From Alentia gelatinosa (Eukaryota > Annelida > Polychaeta > Phyllodocida > Polynoidae): 64,000 bases of DNA. The notes beneath the pieces are model-generated. The model was not told the DNA's origin and did no database searches. It saw nothing but the letters and a program-made list of their open reading frames with translations. Both the position numbers and the translations under genes were made by a program. The stretch is from assembly GCA_950022655.1 (NCBI GenBank), contig OX465588.1, positions 23,174,527-23,238,526 of the forward strand. The letters run 5' to 3'. Positions 50,101 to 59,700 of the stretch are shown here, piece by piece; within the stretch, counting starts at the first letter, position 1; each line of letters begins with the position of its first letter.

Positions 50101-51606
50101 CCACCAGAGACAGAGTACGTTGTAGATCCCTGCCTTTGAGCTCATTATTTCAGTGATGTCTCCTTCCGCTGCTTGTTTACGTCTGGGACTATTTATCAGT
50201 TCTGTGTGTTTTTGTGGGTCGTGTATTGGTTCGCGTGGTAACCTTTCAATATTCTGAAATAGACTACTTGTTGTATGACAATTCCAATTGAGTGAATCGC
50301 CGTCATTTGCGTTGAGAGGCGATCATTATGGTCATCTTTTTTCCCCCTCTACTAAACGTTTTTGGTGTATTTGCTGATGTCAGACCTCCCACGTATTAGG
50401 CTATTGGGACATTTGTTGGTTTTATGTTGTGTGGTATGAATGCCAAGTTGTGTAGTGATAACCGCACGTTTGATCGAGGTTTTAGGAGCCAAAGGAACAG
50501 AGCGATAGCACGGTCAAAACGGGCTGCTTCTATATATTTCTGCCCAATGTATTTTTTTCTGGATTAATTCCTTCAATATATTGAAATCATGTTTGTCCGA
50601 CTTTTATGTGAGCGCTTCCCTTTATGATGATAGGTTTAAGATATAAGATTAACTAATTGTCTTATTTCAATATCAGATCATAGTTTAATGCGCGTGATGA
50701 TATTGGTATCACCCTACGAGGTAGTCCGGCATTGAATAATGATGGTGGAGAGAAAATGGTATGATATTGAGATATGAGCAAATCAAAGGCAGTGAGATAT
50801 CTCTATATGAAAGGTAAATGCCCAACATCCTACACCTTGTGCCAGCCACTGACAGTGACAAGCGGTTTCTAAAACGGTATCTAAAAGTTCTGGGCATGTT
50901 ATAACTCACAAGTAATGACGTTTTAATCTATTAATGTTTTTACACATCGGCGGTATCCCTACAGGTTACATATTCAAATGCTGGTTTGATTCATTCACAG
51001 TAAAACATAAAACAACCATCGGTCTCGTATACGGATTAGCTGTCCTTACAGGAAAGTAGTATATAAAAAGGGGCAAGCCAGAGTAGCGTATGAGAGTTGT
51101 ATAGTGAGTTCTTTTTCCCTCCTTGGTCTTACATTTTTCATGTATGTATTTCAGCCCATACAACCACAGGAGAGAGAGTGGTCGTGGGGCGGGCGGGGGC
51201 GAGTGTCTTACTCTATCGACCTGTATTGATCTCCGTGAGTTTTATTCGTTTCAGGCACAGCACTGGACGTGGTCCGGCCAACGGCGGAGGTGGCGGCGGG
51301 CGACGGCGCGCGGGAGCCGGGGGCGGCCACGGGGGGCGCGGCAGCCTGGAGGAAGCCATGTACCACGAGCGGGGAATGTCGCCACAGGTGCCGCAGTACA
51401 CAGAGCATGACGGCGAGCAGCTCAACACGCTCAAGGCGCACTCCAAGACCTACAGCGACGTACGCAACGACTACGCCCATATCTGGGAGATGCCGCTTCC
51501 ACAGCCGCAACCGCCGCAGCAGCCGAAGGGGCCCGAGGGGAGGGGCGATATGAGCCTGAACATGCCGCCCTTGCCTGGACCCCTTCCCCTGCCCCCCGAC
51601 GTATAA
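22869..51606 (+). CDS. Spliced gene: SUEL-lectin / CUB / sushi single-pass membrane receptor (3' six coding exons; 5' end missing)
   Basis: Seen: six exons, 22869-23150, 23597-23783, 30286-30488, 39162-39314, 46151-46232 and 51255-51606, each bounded by AG acceptors and GT donors. Intron phases are 1, 1, 2, 1, 1, 2, and the joined reading frame gives 418 residues plus a TAA with no internal stop. Residue numbers used here count from the first complete codon at 22871. Order: SUEL lectin (about 1-93), CUB-like (about 100-223), sushi-like (224-274), transmembrane helix (276-300), cytoplasmic tail (301-418). Known: SUEL domains bind rhamnose or galactose in many family members, and CUB and sushi domains are extracellular interaction modules. 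Inferred: a cell-surface adhesion or recognition receptor. The first exon starts inside a codon, so at least one upstream exon with a signal peptide is required. Additional phase-1 exons could hide in the long introns. I cannot assign an ortholog. Confidence 0.82.
23597..23783 (+). CDS. Exon: N-terminal half of CUB-like domain
   Basis: The acceptor is ATCTAG at 23591-23596 and the donor is GTAAGT at 23784. The exon enters in phase 1, matching the previous exon (the joined codon is GTC, Val), and leaves in phase 2. It encodes residues 94-156. Cysteines at 102, 105, 127 and 132 are followed by PWLVEAQPGQQIRVRLLDFG (133-152). That stretch fits the CUB pattern of an aromatic residue, a 'GQ' turn and a strand ending in D-F, which lies in the first half of the CUB fold. 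The 446-nt intron before it is the shortest in the gene. The call of CUB rather than another beta-sandwich rests on this motif together with the next exon. Confidence 0.82.
24952..24983. promoter_or_regulatory. Cluster of three CRE/bZIP-like sites in intron 2
   Basis: TGACGTCA at 24952 is followed by TGACGTAG at 24962 and 24976, all in one orientation within 32 bases. A full CRE with two half sites is a plausible CREB/ATF-type binding cluster. Confidence 0.4.
25985..26100. repeat. Family-F interspersed repeat, fragment
   Basis: Shares GTAGATCGTCT and AGTCGCCAGGTGGTGC with 56632-56785 and, in diverged form, with 26281-26512. It has no coding capacity. Confidence 0.5.
26281..26512. repeat. Family-F interspersed repeat
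   Basis: Contains several GTCGTC/AGACGA motifs and AGTCGTCAGGTGGCGCTGAA, and ends with ATCGTCTAGTGTAAACCCC. That end is the complement of the left terminus of the copy at 56632. Inferred to be a decayed DNA element with GGNGTTTACACTA termini. Confidence 0.5.
29575..29892 (+). mobile_element. Family-A palindromic MITE, copy 2
   Basis: The palindromic core (about 29590-29725) starts AAGAGTTAGTCGTGTTGTTG and folds back to a near-complement ending at about 29720. It is followed by AATTTATCCTAC and a right end with AATGTTAAGCCTAGGGAGTT and TTATTAGGGGTAGGGTAA. The same layout is seen at 35180-35500. Confidence 0.65.
30033..30177. mobile_element. Family-B MITE, copy 1
   Basis: Begins TTTTATCTCACC and ends CCAGGGGTGAGATA, forming terminal inverted repeats. 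The interior shares CACCCATTGAGTATTCTTTT and AATGTTAAGTCTAT with the copy at 43347-43491. Confidence 0.7.
30286..30488 (+). CDS. Exon: C-terminal half of CUB-like domain
   Basis: The acceptor is TTATGACAG ending at 30285 and the donor is GTAAGG at 30489. It enters in phase 2, completing a GAG codon with the previous exon, and leaves in phase 1. It encodes residues 156-224. The pattern is that of a CUB second half: a cysteine (LNVCRVYAVL), then SVTICGG, then SSNTLEVRILG, and a closing strand with MYFMLHY. The two CUB exons together are a phase 1-1 unit, so the domain as a whole is symmetric although it is split by a 6.5-kb phase-2 intron. A family-B inverted-repeat element ends about 108 nt upstream of this exon's acceptor. 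Confidence 0.82.
30760..31260. other. GC-richer intronic segment with consecutive short hairpins
   Basis: The segment is less AT-rich than its surroundings. It contains CTTGGCAC-aca-GTGCCAAG (31060-31078), AGTGATC-taaatag-GATCACT (31094-31114) and GATAAGCAT-cc-ATGCTTATC (31127-31146) in a row. It may be a transposon fragment or a structured RNA segment; I do not recognise it. Confidence 0.4.
31860..32170 (+). pseudogene. LINE (non-LTR retrotransposon) endonuclease fossil
   Basis: In frame from 31881 the translation includes IVTLSHRWLKVDYDN and then KIGGGLAIYIKN. These correspond to the 'DI..ltETWL' and 'GGGvaiYik' landmarks of LINE apurinic-type endonucleases. After a frameshift near 32035 a second frame continues with NEISLWIKVF, KGLLQVALCCI and a stop where 'YRPP' is usual. 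The copy is frameshifted, stopped and truncated; no reverse transcriptase follows. It has the same orientation as the host gene and lies inside intron 3. Confidence 0.6.
32937..32953. repeat. Poly-T run
   Basis: About 17 consecutive T, seen directly. It could be the reverse of a retroelement poly-A tail, but no element is attached. Confidence 0.8.
34847..35026. mobile_element. Family-B MITE, copy 3 (diverged)
   Basis: Begins TTTATCTCACCCCTGGTA and ends AGGGGTAAGATAAA, a matching terminal inverted repeat. The left part aligns with the reverse complement of the copy at 43347-43491. An internal hairpin (ACTACGCCAC/GTGGTGTAGT) lies at about 34930-34954. Confidence 0.6.
35030..35173. mobile_element. 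Foldback (near-perfect palindrome) element, family C
   Basis: The arms AGAACAGCACTCGAATCG...GGATGTGCC (35030-35082) and GGCACATCC...TGCAGTTCT (about 35118-35173) are near-perfect complements. The centre itself contains the hairpin CGTCACTCGG/CGATGACG around CTTCGC. The whole unit folds into one long hairpin. It lies directly between a family-B and a family-A element. Confidence 0.75.
35180..35500 (+). mobile_element. Family-A palindromic MITE, copy 3
   Basis: GAGAGTTGGCAGTGTCAGTG pairs with CACTGACACTACTAACACGA across a core containing GGGCAGGTCATGTATTACTG. It continues with AGTATTTATCCTAG and ends with AATGTTAAGCCTATGGCG and TTATTAGGGGTAGGATAAA. It is the best preserved of the three copies seen. 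Confidence 0.7.
36866..36889 (+). other. G-quadruplex motif in intron 3
   Basis: Four G-runs (GGGG, GGGGG, GGGGG, GGGGGG) are separated by loops of CT, T and T on the transcribed gene's sense strand. This is a textbook parallel G-quadruplex pattern possible in both DNA and nascent RNA. Confidence 0.6.
38717..38730 (-). promoter_or_regulatory. CTCF-like motif
   Basis: CTGCCCCCTGGTGT, the complement of ACACCAGGGGGCAG, is a near-consensus CTCF core located about 430 bp upstream of the sushi exon. Confidence 0.4.
39162..39314 (+). CDS. Exon: short sushi/CCP-like domain
   Basis: A good polypyrimidine tract (TTCTGCCTTCTCTGTTTGCAG) precedes 39162 and the donor is GTGGGT at 39315. The exon is phase 1-1 and encodes residues 224-274. 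Four cysteines (227, 249, 260, 272) with W256-R-L-T-C and W265-I-G before the last cysteine resemble the second half of a sushi/CCP domain. At about 50 residues it is a little shorter than the usual 55-65, and the spacing between Cys1 and Cys2 is compressed. An N-glycosylation sequon (NGT, 261-263) supports an extracellular position. The transmembrane segment begins within four residues of the last cysteine, so the domain is membrane-proximal. An alternative reading is an unclassified four-cysteine stalk module. Confidence 0.8.
40101..40114 (-). promoter_or_regulatory. CTCF-like motif
   Basis: CTGCCACCTAGCGA, the complement of TCGCTAGGTGGCAG, lies in intron 4 about 800 bp after the sushi exon. 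Confidence 0.4.
43347..43491. mobile_element. Family-B MITE, copy 2
   Basis: Terminal inverted repeats TTTATCTCACCCCT and CCAGGGGTGAGATAAA enclose about 115 bp with no coding potential. It is the best preserved member of the family in the window. Confidence 0.75.
46151..46232 (+). CDS. Exon: transmembrane helix
   Basis: The acceptor is CCACTTCAG ending at 46150 and the donor is GTGAGT at 46233. It enters in phase 1, making GAA with the previous exon, and leaves in phase 2. The 82-nt exon encodes a single hydrophobic stretch of about 25 residues (276-300, starting ISIAIVVIIAVFVG and ending GLVCF). Arginines follow at 301-302 as a stop-transfer signal, which puts the C-terminus in the cytoplasm if a signal peptide is present upstream. 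C299, at the inner membrane edge, could be palmitoylated (inference). A dedicated transmembrane exon is common in type I receptors built from phase-1 modules. Confidence 0.86.
46233..51254 (+). other. Intron 5 (5.0 kb)
   Basis: Contains a C-rich run and GC-richer patches (about 47405-47660, 47755-47830, 49660-49740, 49860-49990), a triple CRE-like cluster (48653-48697), a CTCF-like motif near 47039-47050 and a GA/CA-rich stretch near 49100-49210. The GC-rich patches have no protein-like frame and could be enhancers or just local composition. Confidence 0.6.
48653..48697. promoter_or_regulatory. Cluster of three CRE/bZIP-like sites in intron 5
   Basis: TGACGTCA (48653), TGACGTGA (48673) and TGACGTAA (48690) lie in one orientation within 45 bases, spaced 20 and 17 bases. 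The layout is similar to the intron 2 cluster. Confidence 0.42.
51255..51606 (+). CDS. Last coding exon: cytoplasmic tail
   Basis: The acceptor is TTCGTTTCAG ending at 51254. The exon enters in phase 2, completing an AGG codon, and stops at TAA 51604-51606. It encodes residues 302-418. A Gly/Arg-rich low-complexity run (about 307-330) is followed by a more ordinary segment with three tyrosines in YTEHD, YSDV and NDYAHIWEMP contexts, then a Pro/Gln-rich region and a proline-rich end (PPLPGPLPLPPDV). The tyrosine contexts could be phosphorylation or sorting sites and the prolines could bind SH3 or WW domains. NDYAHI lacks the hydrophobic residue at -2 needed for a strict ITIM. GC is far above that of the surrounding DNA. 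Long open frames on the other strand and in other frames here are shadows of this composition. Confidence 0.8.
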
Positions 51607-51800
51607 GTCACCCACCCTTTTACCTCCCTGGCGACAGCCTCTGCTGGGAGAATTTATACATATATAATAGATATATGTGCGCGGTGTCAGACGCCTGGGC
51701 TGATGGATCCATAACGGAACGATAACAATTACAGAGATCAACAGGGATCAAGGCCCTGCGCGTGCATATATGAATAAATTACCCCCACTCCCCTTATGCT
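51607..51800 (+). other. Probable 3' UTR
   Basis: The stretch after the TAA has no further open frame of interest. It carries a canonical AATAAA at 51773-51778, about 170 nt past the stop, so cleavage would be expected near 51790-51800. The G-rich tract starting near 51950 lies just beyond. A longer UTR using a later signal cannot be excluded. Confidence 0.5.
51773..51778 (+). terminator. Polyadenylation signal AATAAA
   Basis: A canonical hexamer in the expected place downstream of the receptor's stop codon. It is the first exact AATAAA after the stop. Confidence 0.55.
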
Positions 51801-51949
51801 CTCCTGGCTACTTTTCTCACTACTCGCTATGAGTACTCCCACCCGACCCCACTCAAACACCCCAGACACCTACTTCTCCCTTCCCGCGCCCTAGTCATTT
51901 GCATCCTGCTCCTGGATGCTTGAGAGGGAAGGAGCAAAGGTGGTTCGGG

Positions 51950-52030
51950 GTGAGGGTGTCGGGAGGAGTGTCGGGGGTGGGGATAGACGGGGGTCGGTTG
52001 GGGTAGCGGGGGAGCGGGGGAGCGTTTCCC
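51950..52030 (+). other. G-rich tract downstream of the gene
   Basis: Repeated G4 and G5 runs (several between 51973 and 52023) begin about 170 bp after the AATAAA. G-rich pause elements after poly(A) sites can aid transcription termination in animals; whether this one does is inference. Confidence 0.4.
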
Positions 52031-52139
52031 CCGCCCGGGGCGTGCCTGCAAGTCTCCTCCCTATATCTGATCTGACTCCAAATGCGGTGCTGACTCGTGA
52101 TGGGAAAGGAATTAGCTTGGGGAGCTAGGGGTGTATGCG

Positions 52140-52420
52140 AGTGGCTGCAGGAGAGGGCAACGCAAAGAGCAACTCAGGAGCAACTACAGATGAGCAGATA
52201 TTCACAATAACTGGTGATATGTTCACAGAGCAGTTCATAGAGTTGCCCATGGGTCAATTCAGGAACATGGGTCAATTCTGGAGCAGCTCAAAGTAGCTCA
52301 GGAGTAGCTGGGATCTCTCCCTCCTCCTCCAACAAGATCATGGTGATAAGATAGCGCTGACCAATGCTGGGTCGGAAAAGAGCTGCTCGCTCAACTACAG
52401 AGCAGTTCAACTACAACGCT
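52140..52420. repeat. Cluster of short GAGCAGCTCA-type repeats
   Basis: Many near-copies of GAGCAGTTCA, GAGCAGCTCA and AGTAGCTCAGGAG occur here, with scattered relatives at about 17738, 40073, 41855 and 58064. There is also a duplicated CATGGGTCAATTC near 52250-52275. Confidence 0.45.
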
Positions 52421-55400
52421 TCTATGATATTGTGGTGTCAACAACCGCAGTGCATTTTTTTTCGGTGCACTTGGACTTGTGACTGTGATAAACCTATCCT
52501 CCCATCCTGTACATCTCTCAACAAACTGTTTCACTCCAGCCCGGAGCCGCTGAAACGATCCGGCTCATAATTAAATGATTTACTAGCAGAAGAGCCATCA
52601 CTGTGTTACAGCAAACTCCTGGAGTTGTGTCTTGTATGATAAGTCCGTATTGGTGCCGAGGATCTCAGACTACTTGATAAATAAACCGGGGGTGCTGTAT
52701 GGATGTCAATACGGCACTGCTGCACGCTATACAACACACAGTCTGTCAGACAGAGCTGTGATGCGATGTGGCTATATCCGTAATAAAACCATGGAGTGAG
52801 GAAAATAGTGCCCTGTCAGCCATTTCTACTTTTTAAGACGAGATTTGGAAGACAGCATTTTGACTACGTCTGTGCTATACATTCCCACCCCACATTAAAA
52901 GTATTGTCTGATTTCGACAGGCTCGATTTTCCTTACCAAAGCATTCTATACATAAACATGTTTTGTATATTCTAGTCGATAGCACATGATCTTATTTATT
53001 TACTTTGGTTAGAGTGATATGTTCCTTCACTTCCCTCATGTCACAAATGATGTATGTGTATCAAGGATTATTTCAACGCACGGATATGTGTATATATTAT
53101 TACCAAGGGAACTAACACTCTATTTATTCAATCTTTTGTGTATCAAAATGATAATAAAATCATATCAAAAAACGATTTTGTGTTTTTGTATTGGATCGTT
53201 GGCGATTCCCATTTGCATCTAGTCAAATATGAAGTACGAATATTGATTATGAAATTACTAAACTCCGTTATAGAATAGTCGAACAGTATAATAACAAAAA
53301 GGTAGAAATGTATCAATATTAATTTGGGTGCTTCTGAATCCTAATTGAAATCTCAAAAGTCCTTTAAGAGGTATTGAGATCGATGCATATGAAGTAAGGT
53401 ATGAGACTGAGTAAGGTTTATAGGGAAATTACCTCATAGCTTTTATATTCTATTGAATTAGGATAAGAATAACATTAAAAATAGACTAAACTCGAGTAAT
53501 GTATAAGACGAGACCTTTTCATCATGAAACTATGAATATAAAATATATTGTCGTTAACATTGTTTTAAAACGGCAAAATCCAAACCCCACAACTGACTGG
53601 AAACTGTCCGGTTTCATTGATCACTTGTATGTCGCCAGGTATGAACGTAACTATTTACAAACAAAATAAATCCATCTCTGGTGATCGATATAGACTATCA
53701 TTGAGGCCAATCATAGTTGACAGCCAAAGATATCACAAAACATGTCGGAAGTTCTGACTTAACTCTCTGAAACCACTATAGAACTAAATTAGTAGGTAAT
53801 TCAATGCAGACCACTGCTTGAATTGTATATGTCTATCATCGCTAATAATGAAATAAGCGGTGCATGTATCTGTGATTCAACAATAGACACCATCAATACT
53901 GGATGCCTTCTTCTGATAGCCTAGTATCGTTTCACTTTGCATTGACTGATGGAAATAAAAACAACAAGAAAACACAATATAGAGTCGACTAGATTTAGGA
54001 ATGCACACAAATTCAAGTAAAAACTGCTATCGTATTACCCTATAATACTGGTTAAATTTAGAGAGAATAAAAAAGAAAGACGGCGGCTCGCACAGGACAA
54101 ATTCATGAGTTTACGTACGTATATATATATTCCGCATAGATACGTAACATTTACAGAGGCGTTGTGGTGGCGGCGGACGGCCAGGTCGGTGTTGGTGTAG
54201 GAGGAATCTGTTAACTGCAGCTGATGTGTTTACAGGGGAATTTCTTATCTATATGTCTATGTATGTCTACATCTGCATTAATTAATACGCCTTTTTCGGC
54301 CACCTGACGGGAACTATTTTATATAAACAATGCACTGCGCTTGCGTCGACTTTCTAATTATTTACAAGTTTTTTTCCTAATAAGTAGTTGAAAGGTGAGT
54401 AATAAATACAGCATTACCATGCTTTCGATCTGTGTGGTCGTATATTCCTTGTAGCTGACGCTATGCAATACTCTTTCTACACTTTTGCATGGGCGCCCGA
54501 TATGAACGTACATATGTAGAAAATTGAGTAAAAACAGCCTTTACGAACGTCAGGATGGAGTGAGGATTGGCAAGAACAAAGCGCAGGAATTGCAGCTCCT
54601 CTCAGACGCACATAAATAAATAAATTGTAGCACATATCCTATATCAAAACGATATTGGTTTGTGCATAGTAGGATGAGCTCGGAAGATCGCCAATAACTG
54701 AGGTAGCTATATGTGACCTCCCCCCTATTCCCAAGCCAGTGGCTCCCATTAGTCTATCAGGAATATTGTAATAGCTCCTCTACCCTATGTATATCTGCAT
54801 ATAGATATCCTAAAATTACAAATATATTTATGTAGACCAGTTGATAGTGCAATGAATTATAATAAACCCTGCTTTTCATGAGCTTTTAGTGTATTCATCT
54901 CTAAATTGTAAAATGTACACCATCTACATGCTCATGCCATTGCATGTTGCTAAGTGGTATCAAATGAATTAAACTGGTGTACAGCAAAAGATAGACCTGT
55001 ATCTTAAATGTAACCACAATGATAAGAGGAAGGTTGGACCCTATATTGGATTAGAACATGTCGGAAAATTGTACTTAACGTTGTCGTGGACTTTATATTC
55101 ATTATATAGACAACTTTTAGGAAGTGTTTTGGTTTCAAAATCTTTAACCTCTTAGTCATCCTTCAGCATGCAATATTGCCATAAACTACTAAAAAAACGA
55201 ATCTCTTAAGTGGAGCTTGACGTTAAGATATAATGATTATAATAAGATCATACTCGACGCGTCCAAATTAATTGCAGAGCTTTTGGTTTTTAACTCTAAA
55301 GTGTCATGATGTCCATTCAATCACGTTCCTGCCTTTTTCACCAACTTTACTTGACAAAGAGATCTTTCTAATCTACGAAACCTTGTAAGTCAACTAAGTG

Positions 55401-56237
55401 AGTAACACGATCTGGTATGGCAGGAAGGGAAACAAACTCTATGATTACCTACCACATATAAACGTTAGAAGTCTGTCGGATCTGCTTGGAGTTCCTCCGC
55501 CACACAGAGACATACATGCCAGCTCTATGCTTGGAGAATGAAGTGCCACGAGAGTGAGAATCTCGTGGAGAGTTAAAGATGAACCTGCTCTTCCTTTTTT
55601 GCAGATCGATATTAAGACACTTTCTCTCTCATGATTTCTTATTAGCCATGTCGAAATTAAAGTTTAGTATTGTTGTTTTTTAATCTCCCTTTCTCATATC
55701 TATATGAAGCTTGTCTTCATGGAAGTCTTATTTGTTGATATCCAATAGCGAGTTTTGGTCCTAGCGAAAGGATCCTCCTAGGATCACTATAGCAATGCAA
55801 AACATATCTTAGGAAGAAAAACTTTTCCCGTTTAACGAATGGTGTCCCTTGTAGGGAGAGAAATTCTGCATCAATAGTCTCCAGGGACTGAAGTCGGTCT
55901 GGGTTCGGACAAATAGGCTGCCAGACAACTTTGGGGGTCCCTGTGGAGGAAAGTTCCTAAGAACTGCAGGTAGTGCCACATAGTGGGGGTTTAAGTAACT
56001 AATTTTATCATTTCTAATTACCATCGAATCTAACTGAATATTTAAGATATTTCCCCTCTAACACTGCTGTTTTGCATTACATACCATAATATGCATATTT
56101 CTTTTTGTAAACACAAGGCTTTTCTTTGTGAATTTGAATCATCTAGAACACCTCAGGGGGTATCCCCCACTAGGACCCTTGTCTGTCAGTGGAAGATATG
56201 ATTAGGATATAGGTCGCTAGTTACAGAGATTCTGGTC
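52421..56237. other. No gene seen
   Basis: AT-rich DNA with a short TA run near 54120 and a GC-richer patch near 54160-54210. No feature could be supported. Confidence 0.4.
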
Positions 56238-56374
56238 ACTTGGGTCCCTGGTGAATAGGTCCCCTGCCATTAAACCCTAGTCCCCTAGATCTCTGCCCAA
56301 TGAGTTCTTGGTTAGTAGGTGACCAAACCCTTTTTTCATTGACAACTAGGTCCCTGGCCATTAGGTGCCCGCCA
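56238..56374. repeat. Degenerate minisatellite of AGGTCCCTGG/CCATTAGG units
   Basis: Variants of TAGGTCCCTGGCCATTAGGT occur several times in succession with decayed spacing. It is too diverged to give a firm unit length. Confidence 0.45.
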
Positions 56375-56631
56375 ATCCTTGTTCGCTTTTATACCAGATG
56401 AGAATCTGTGGGAATACCAAGGCCCCTTAACACCTGCGGTTACCTGCCGAAAAGATTTGATTTGATTTCTTTGGAGGGAGAGGGGGCAGCATGACCCGTC
56501 GAAAATAAAGACGTGCATCAGGACAATTTATTGCGGGAACCAGGGAATCCGAGGCTGTTCTCAGAAAGGAATGATATGGGGATGGTGATAAGATGGTGAT
56601 ACAGGTGAGTGTTTCTGTCATAATCATCCCG

Positions 56632-56785
56632 GCGTTTACACTATATAGACGATTAGAAACGTGACGACTGTAGATCGTCTAACGAAAAGTCGCCAGGTGG
56701 TGCCCCACTTGAAACAATCATGACCAAGATTTGTCGACTGAAGAAATGCCTCAATCGTTTACATTAGACGATGTATAATTGTCCA
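56632..56785. repeat. Family-F interspersed repeat, copy 3
   Basis: Starts GGCGTTTACACTATATAGAC and contains GTAGATCGTCTAACG and AGTCGCCAGGTGGTGC. Near the right side it has ATCGTTTACATTAGACGATG. It is related to the intron 2 copies. Confidence 0.55.
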
Positions 56786-56789
56786 AAAT

Positions 56790-59700
56790 GAGCCACTCAG
56801 GGTCGAAACCATTGCTCCAGATCCTTTGCATATCGCATCATATCTATGTCGCTATCTATGTTCAATTTCAATCCAATGAACGTTTCACCTATGTCACTGA
56901 AAAGTGGTGTTATAAAATGTAACGATACAACGTGAAAATAACGATACCACACAACATTATCCGAGATTACTGGAGCAATATTTTCCACACATTCCTAGGA
57001 GCAACAAACACCGGGTGAGGGTCCATTGACGAGATTCGAGGTAAATTCAGTGATTTATGAAATAATATCTTAAAGGATGAATTCAAAGATTGTTTGGGGT
57101 AGGATCATGAGATTTTGTAGGAAAGCCTTCTTGATCATCGGCGTAAAGTGGACATTATGCTGAAAATAGGCATTCTTTTGAGGTAAATGATGAAAATAGT
57201 GCTGAGAATACATTTTTTACATTAAAAAGATGGCTGCAAGGGTAGACTTATTTTTAGGTTTTTCTATTGGATCATTTCACGGTACAGTGGCGTTCCATTG
57301 TCAAAACAAATTCAATGATATATTTTCCTCATGACGTTGACGTACTAGGAATATCATGTAAACAAATATTTTAACAATGTTAAAGACCAGGTTAGATATG
57401 TACATGGGGAAAAGTGAGGACGTGTTTAAAACATAAATTTAGGGATAGTAAGTTATAAGGTTAGAAATAAGGAAGTGGCGGTGAGAGAAAGAGAGGTCAT
57501 ACAAGGCATTCAGTGCACCATGGGCAGAGAGTCGCGTGAGGGAGGAGAGTGGATAAAGATTAGAATTGATGTCAATATGTATGTGTATCTGAGGGAAATT
57601 GGGGATAAGGATGGTGTTGATGGTGATGTTTCAGATTGTTAACGGGGGACGTGTATGTCATTAATTCCCATGTGGTGCAGTGCATGCACATAAACCTCCT
57701 CGGGCATGATCCTCAGTGTGTGTCATTGTCCTGATCTGCCACGTTAAATACTTCAGTTTAACTTTTACTCACAACTTTACTTACCAACGTCGTAGTATAG
57801 GCTAGGGTAAGAATGCACATCGGACAAAGAGTTCTAAGGACAAGTCAGGCACCGAACGCAAATCAAGCTACTACCCATCAGCTCTCCCTCCTCCACATCC
57901 CTTCTGGCTATCATCGAATTCCACTGACACCAACTCGTTTGGTTTGGAGTCGAACGGCAGGTCGCGTGCTAGCACGCATTTAACCAGGCTAACGACGAAC
58001 AATCAGTCGCGGCCGACTCCCTGCAACGCACTCTGGTGGGCACGGGGCGGTGTAGCCCACACCTGAGTGAGCAGCTCAGCGAGTAGCTCACAGAGAACTC
58101 TATATGCGGTGACTACCGCTCGGCCGCGATTAAACTAATTACTGTCCACCAGAAACGATTTTTCCTGGGGCACAAGCGATCTTATTTACCACCAGAGGCC
58201 ATCGAACTTAATGACGAGGCCGTACGCCCAGCAATTAGTTACCGGTATTTTTTGGTTGTTCCTCCACCTAAAACACACAAAAAAGTTGGTTGATTATTCT
58301 CTAAACGCATTTCCCTGGAGAGTCTGTTCGAGGGGTTGATATAAATGAACTCCAGTGGGGACTAACCCCTGTGTCTAGTGTAACAATGGAAGGAGGGGTG
58401 CCTCTATTCATGCATCGATTCAACGTCGTGGTTATGGTTCCAGCGCTCTGAGTCACGCGATGCTGCCGAAATCCTTCTTTTCATTCACAGCATTATTACC
58501 TGATATATTCCCCACAACAATGACATACATGTTTGTCTCTCGTTTCTAAAGCTTGTCTATTGTCTACTCTAGACGGTGTTGCCATCCTTATACTAAGAGG
58601 ATCTCGTGAATAAAGTTCAGTACATGTTGAATATAGCCGTCAACTTGTCAGATGCTCCAAATATAATCAGGCTCTCGCTAATTCCATTAGAATAGCCATT
58701 CAGTAATAGCATAATAGCTCACTTTGCATTATGTATATAGTATGTAACCTGAGATTCTAATGTGGTCTAATAAATATTATAGATATGGTATTTAAAGGGC
58801 ATTGAAATCCATTGTTTTCGATTACGATCAGATTTTTCGATGTATGGCCAGACTTATTAGATGTTAAGCGTTCTTCTGCCCGAGAAAAAGAAAAATGTTG
58901 CTTAAAAGCGTGCGCTAATCGCTAGCTGGGGTAAATGGAAAAATCGTTACGATTTTTGTCAGCTGTAATGTCGGCCTTTAGACATTTGTATGTGTATGTT
59001 TAGATGGAGGATTCAGGGTTAGGCCCAGAATTGAATGTGGGCATGGTATTGCGTCTGGCTAATCTAATCACTTCCAATCAATCTAGACATCTCATAGTTC
59101 TTAGATTAAATTTCTACTTGATATTTCATCAACTGCGAATATGGTATTATATACCAGTGCATAAATGTCTCATTTATGTTCTCTAGTAGTATAGATTCCA
59201 TTCATCCACGCTGTGGCATATTCATACTACCCTCCGTTCCACATGACTTGTTGACATTCGGAGCAAAAAATAAACAACCAAAATGGCGGACGTTTCCCTG
59301 AATGAAAGGTAAACTTGCAGAATATGATCGCCTAGCAATATGCAAGCACCCAAAATGAACGCAAAATAAACAAACAGTCGGTATCATAAATGCATACCAA
59401 ATATCTTAACACTAGAATATATGAAACAACGCCCTGCCTAATGGCCGTATAGCGTAGGAGGTCATACCGGAGGTGTCAAAGTAATTGTCAACAAAGCGTT
59501 GTACCTGCAGTTTTTTTTGGTTTTTTTTTTTAAAGAGTTTTTATTTTTTGAATTCGAATACAGGATTCCTTCTTCCAACCAAGAAATATTATGTTTACAT
59601 CAAGTATAACAACTAACACCTTCAAAGTAGCTATACAGATGACAGACAGGTTTTAAATGTCAATTAATAATCATAACTGGATGTCATTAACTTATTAGAT

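Noticed and set aside
51208..51741. 177-codon open frame on the minus strand
   Set aside because: Shadow of the GC-rich last exon of the receptor gene on the opposite strand.
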